A DNA stretch of 7,065 bases from Gallionellaceae bacterium UBA5126 (GTDB lineage: Bacteria > Pseudomonadota > Gammaproteobacteria > Burkholderiales > Gallionellaceae): assembly GCA_002414205.1 (NCBI GenBank), contig DHYQ01000016.1:1189-8253 (forward strand), in the 5' to 3' direction. Numbering within the stretch: the first letter of the stretch is position 1; every line of letters starts with the position of its first letter. Below, piece by piece: positions 4,254-7,065 of this stretch. Below the pieces are notes generated by a model that saw only the letters and a program-made list of their open reading frames with translations, was not told where the DNA came from and searched no databases. Position numbers and translations under genes: made by a program.

Positions 4254-7065
4254 ATGAATAACCCTGCACAATTTGATCGAGCGACTCTGGCTGCCGTCAA
4301 GCCTGGCGTGGATAGCACGCTGGGTGAGATGAGTGCGCAGCTTGAGAAGTTTTTTGAGAACGCGCTGGATGTCTCGGCACTGAATCGTGCGCAAGCGGAG
4401 CTGCATCGTTTGCTGGGCGTGTTCAGAATGGTGCGTTTGGATGGCATCGTCGTTTACTGTACCGAGATACAGGCCGTATTAAATGAATTGGCGATGTCGC
4501 CACAGATGACATCCACCTTGCACAAGGAAGAGTTGCGTTCGGCCATCACGGCATTGATGCGCTATCTGGATGACTTGGCACAGGGCGCGGATAACACCGT
4601 GTTGCGCTTGTTTGCTAATTATCAGCAGATGCAGCAGTTGCGAGGTTTGGAAATGTCCTTTGATCAGGACTTGTTCTATCCCAATTTGGCGGTGCAGTTG
4701 CCACCGGCCATTCTCGGTTTGGCCAGATTTCCCGATCCGGCTGCCTACTTCAAGGCTGCCCGGAATTATTACCAGCAGGGTTTGTTGCGCTATTTGCGTC
4801 ATGACGACACCCCTGCCGCGTTGAAGTTGATGCAGCAAGCCGTTAACGTGGCGTTGAGTTCCATGCCGCAGGACGATACGCGCGCCTTCTGGTGGGTGTG
4901 CAGTGGTTTGATCGACTGTGTCGCCCGTGATGGTTTGCCGCCGGATTTAAATCCCCAAAAAGCACTGGCCAAAATCGATCAGCAAATGCGTTCGGTGATT
5001 GCTGGAACGCCGGGTAATACGCATGCATTGATGAATGAAATGCTGTACTTGGTGGGCCGTAGTCACAATGTAAGTGGCATTGTGGCGTCCATCAAGCAGG
5101 CATATGCACTGGATCGCTATTTCCCAGAATCGACCGCCATTTCGCCGGTTGAATTGGCGCGCCGCCTAGGGGTCATGCGCGAATTGCTGCGTAGTACCGA
5201 GGAAATGTGGGAAAGCTGTGCTCATGGCGAACAGGCCATTTATGGTAATTTTGTCAGTCAAGCGCGCATGATTGAGCAGCAGACTGAGCAAATGGATCTG
5301 GTGGCGCTGCAATATTTGACGCAGCAGATCGCCAAATTTGCCGGGTTGGCCAATACCGCCGAGCATGTGCAGCACATTGGCATGGATATGGCAGTGGCAC
5401 TGTTATTGCTAGGCAGCGGCATTGCGCATTATCGTGAACTGGATGGTGCATTCCAGGAACAGGTGCGCTTGCTGGCAGAAAAAATGCAGGCAGAGGTAGA
5501 CGGTGGAACCGTTCCTGAAGGTCAGCTTTCCGCCTTGATTAACTTGTATTGCCAAACAGAACGTAGCGATGCGTTGCAGTTGCTGAGCAAGGAAATGCTG
5601 GTGAACTTGCAGCAAGCTGAAAGTGGCTTGAATGTCTTGTTTGCGGATATTACCCGCCAGGAGGAATTGGCCACGGTGCACAAGCTGCTGAAGCAAGTGC
5701 AAGGAAGTTTGCTGTTGTCCCGACTCATGCAAGCCTCTCAACTTACCAGTGAAATCCGTGAATCCATCAATTTGCTGGTAGAGGTTAACAAGCCCATCAA
5801 GCCGACAGATAGTCGCGTGTTAGCCAGTGCCCTTAGCCAATTGGAAGGTTATCTGGAGCAAATTCCGAATGGGCACGCCGATCAGGTCGATGGTTTGGCC
5901 ATGGCTGCGCGAGAATTGCAGCAGTTGCGCCAACCTGCACCGCCGCCAGCGCCTGTGCAGGCTGCACCGGAAGTGGTGGAGGCGCGTTCCGCAGAAGATC
6001 AGGAGTTGCTGGAGATTTTCCTCGAAGAAGCGACCGAAGTATTGGGCATCATGCGGGAAAGTCTGGAAGCCTGTTTGGCCGGGCGCGAAGATGACAATGC
6101 CCTGGTGACGATCCGTCGCGGCTATCACACCCTGAAGGGCAGTGGTCGCATGGTGGGCTTGGTTGAGATCGGCGAGGTGGCTTGGGCTGCCGAAAATGCC
6201 ATGAACAAATGGCTGCAAGCCAATAAGGGGCAAACGCCCTTGCTGCTGGAGTTTATTGATCTATCCATCCAGAAATTTAGTGGTTGGGTCGATGAGTTAG
6301 GTAGTCGTGGCGCAGCACTGATTAAAGCGGATGACTTGGTGGCACTGGCGCAGCGGGTTGAGCGTATGGCCGTGGGGGATGTAGAGGTTGCAGCCCCTGC
6401 TGCACCGGTTATCGCTCCCGCGCCTGCACCAGTTGCAGTCGCAGTACCTGTTGCCGCGCCCATCCCGGCGATAGAACCGGTGTCCGAGCCGGTGGTCGCG
6501 CCAATCCCTGAAGTGGTCGAAAGTAAAGAGACGGTGGATCCCGATCACTTGTGCATTGGTGATCGTGTATTGTCGAAAACCCTGTTCAAGATCGCATCCG
6601 AAGAGGCGCGGCAGCATGTGGCCAAGTTGCGGCATTGTTTTGAAGAGCTGTGTCGCACCCCAGCGTTGTTGGTGCAGTACGACTTTATGCGGGCCGCGCA
6701 CACCTTGGTCGGCGTTAATCGAGCCATGGGCTTTACCGAAGTGGTAGAGCTGGCGTTTGCCTTGGAAAGTTGGTTGCAGGCTCGAATTGATACGCCCTCT
6801 TCCCTGATGTATGACGAAGTGCCGCTGCTGGAAGCGGTCATCGTGGGCTTGGAAGAGATGGCGACTCAAGTGTGTAGCCAGATGATTCCGGCGACACGCG
6901 ATGATTTGATTGCGCGTTTGCGTGAAACACGTGAGGTGGTTCATCCAGTGCCCGTGAGCGCGCCTGCGCCAGCCCCAGCACCTCAAGCGCCGACGGCAGG
7001 TGTTGCCATGTTGGATGGTTTGTCGTTGCATGACGACGAACCTGCGCCCGTTGTTGAGGTTGCAC
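4254..7065 (+). CDS. pilL: PilL/ChpA, multi-Hpt CheA-type hybrid kinase (3' truncated by window)
   Basis: The frame from ATG 4254 is open to the window edge (937 complete codons). Residues 1 to about 560 form a helical region like the N-terminus of ChpA and the related protein FimL, with a degenerate Hpt motif, LHRLLGVFRMV, around His51. A Pro/Ala linker (560-573) leads to a canonical Hpt domain (about 577-700) with His625 in HTLKGSGRMVG. A second Pro/Ala/Val linker (712-757) leads to another Hpt-like domain (about 758-890) with His816 in HTLVGVNRAMG, where the conserved Lys is Val. A third linker starts near 897. The kinase, CheW-like and receiver domains expected of ChpA/PilL would lie beyond the edge. 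The protein would phosphorylate PilG and PilH. This is the first possible start after in-frame stops at 4230 and 4236; its ribosome binding site is poor. No pilK intervenes. Confidence 0.92.
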   Translation, partial: MNNPAQFDRATLAAVKPGVDSTLGEMSAQLEKFFENALDVSALNRAQAELHRLLGVFRMVRLDGIVVYCTEIQAVLNELAMSPQMTSTLHKEELRSAITALMRYLDDLAQGADNTVLRLFANYQQMQQLRGLEMSFDQDLFYPNLAVQLPPAILGLARFPDPAAYFKAARNYYQQGLLRYLRHDDTPAALKLMQQAVNVALSSMPQDDTRAFWWVCSGLIDCVARDGLPPDLNPQKALAKIDQQMRSVIAGTPGNTHALMNEMLYLVGRSHNVSGIVASIKQAYALDRYFPESTAISPVELARRLGVMRELLRSTEEMWESCAHGEQAIYGNFVSQARMIEQQTEQMDLVALQYLTQQIAKFAGLANTAEHVQHIGMDMAVALLLLGSGIAHYRELDGAFQEQVRLLAEKMQAEVDGGTVPEGQLSALINLYCQTERSDALQLLSKEMLVNLQQAESGLNVLFADITRQEELATVHKLLKQVQGSLLLSRLMQASQLTSEIRESINLLVEVNKPIKPTDSRVLASALSQLEGYLEQIPNGHADQVDGLAMAARELQQLRQPAPPPAPVQAAPEVVEARSAEDQELLEIFLEEATEVLGIMRESLEACLAGREDDNALVTIRRGYHTLKGSGRMVGLVEIGEVAWAAENAMNKWLQANKGQTPLLLEFIDLSIQKFSGWVDELGSRGAALIKADDLVALAQRVERMAVGDVEVAAPAAPVIAPAPAPVAVAVPVAAPIPAIEPVSEPVVAPIPEVVESKETVDPDHLCIGDRVLSKTLFKIASEEARQHVAKLRHCFEELCRTPALLVQYDFMRAAHTLVGVNRAMGFTEVVELAFALESWLQARIDTPSSLMYDEVPLLEAVIVGLEEMATQVCSQMIPATRDDLIARLRETREVVHPVPVSAPAPAPAPQAPTAGVAMLDGLSLHDDEPAPVVEVA

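Noticed and set aside
6387..6524. Repetitive GC-rich stretch in pilL that resembles a tandem repeat
   Set aside because: It encodes an Ala/Pro/Val interdomain linker (residues 712-757). The repetition is low-complexity coding sequence without a fixed DNA unit.
6297..7031. 244-residue open frame on the minus strand opposite pilL
   Set aside because: Its composition is His/Arg/Gln-rich, it has no motif, and it lies fully inside a strongly supported sense domain. It is a shadow frame.
1..7065. Neisseria-type DNA uptake sequence, CRISPR repeats, insertion sequences or tRNA genes
   Set aside because: I looked for GCCGTCTGAA-like words, regularly spaced repeats, terminal inverted repeats and cloverleaf-like sequences by eye and saw none.

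Overview
The window carries the 5' part of a type IV pilus chemosensory (Pil-Chp) operon. The order is pilG-pilH-pilI-pilJ-pilL on the plus strand, from 911 to beyond the right edge. To its left are a divergently oriented small periplasmic cytochrome c gene (453 to 133, minus strand) and the last 29 codons of an unidentified plus-strand gene (1-90). No mobile element, CRISPR array, tRNA or rRNA was seen. The gene order, the protein lengths (137, 121, 162 and 674 aa, then a very large Hpt/CheA-type protein) and the c-551-like cytochrome fit a piliated Gram-negative proteobacterium. A betaproteobacterium is my best guess, but the sequence alone does not fix the genus.

Layout. 1-90: C-terminal tail of an unknown CDS. 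91-112: a perfect 9-bp GC-rich hairpin between two convergent genes, probably a shared terminator. 133-453 (-): exported monohaem cytochrome c. 454-910: a 457-bp AT-richer divergent intergenic region that must hold the control signals for both directions; two weak sigma70-like candidates and a short inverted repeat are listed. 911-4232: pilG, pilH, pilI and pilJ, tightly packed (11-nt overlap, then gaps of 15 and 24 nt). 4254-7065: pilL/chpA, open to the window edge (937 complete codons visible, kinase core not reached).

How the genes work together (from knowledge of the Pseudomonas Pil-Chp system): PilJ is the membrane receptor that senses pilus state or surface contact. PilI is the CheW-type adaptor linking it to the ChpA/PilL histidine kinase. 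PilL passes phosphate through its Hpt domains to the CheY-like regulators PilG and PilH. These regulators tune pilus extension and retraction and, in some species, cAMP signalling.

Novelty. This is a recognisable, known system rather than a new one. The points worth a second look are: no pilK methyltransferase gene between pilJ and pilL; only one of three histidine-phosphotransfer-like motifs in the visible part of PilL is fully canonical; pilH/pilI and pilJ/pilL are in the same frame, separated only by stop codons, with poor ribosome binding sites on the downstream genes; and pilG has a forced TTG start.
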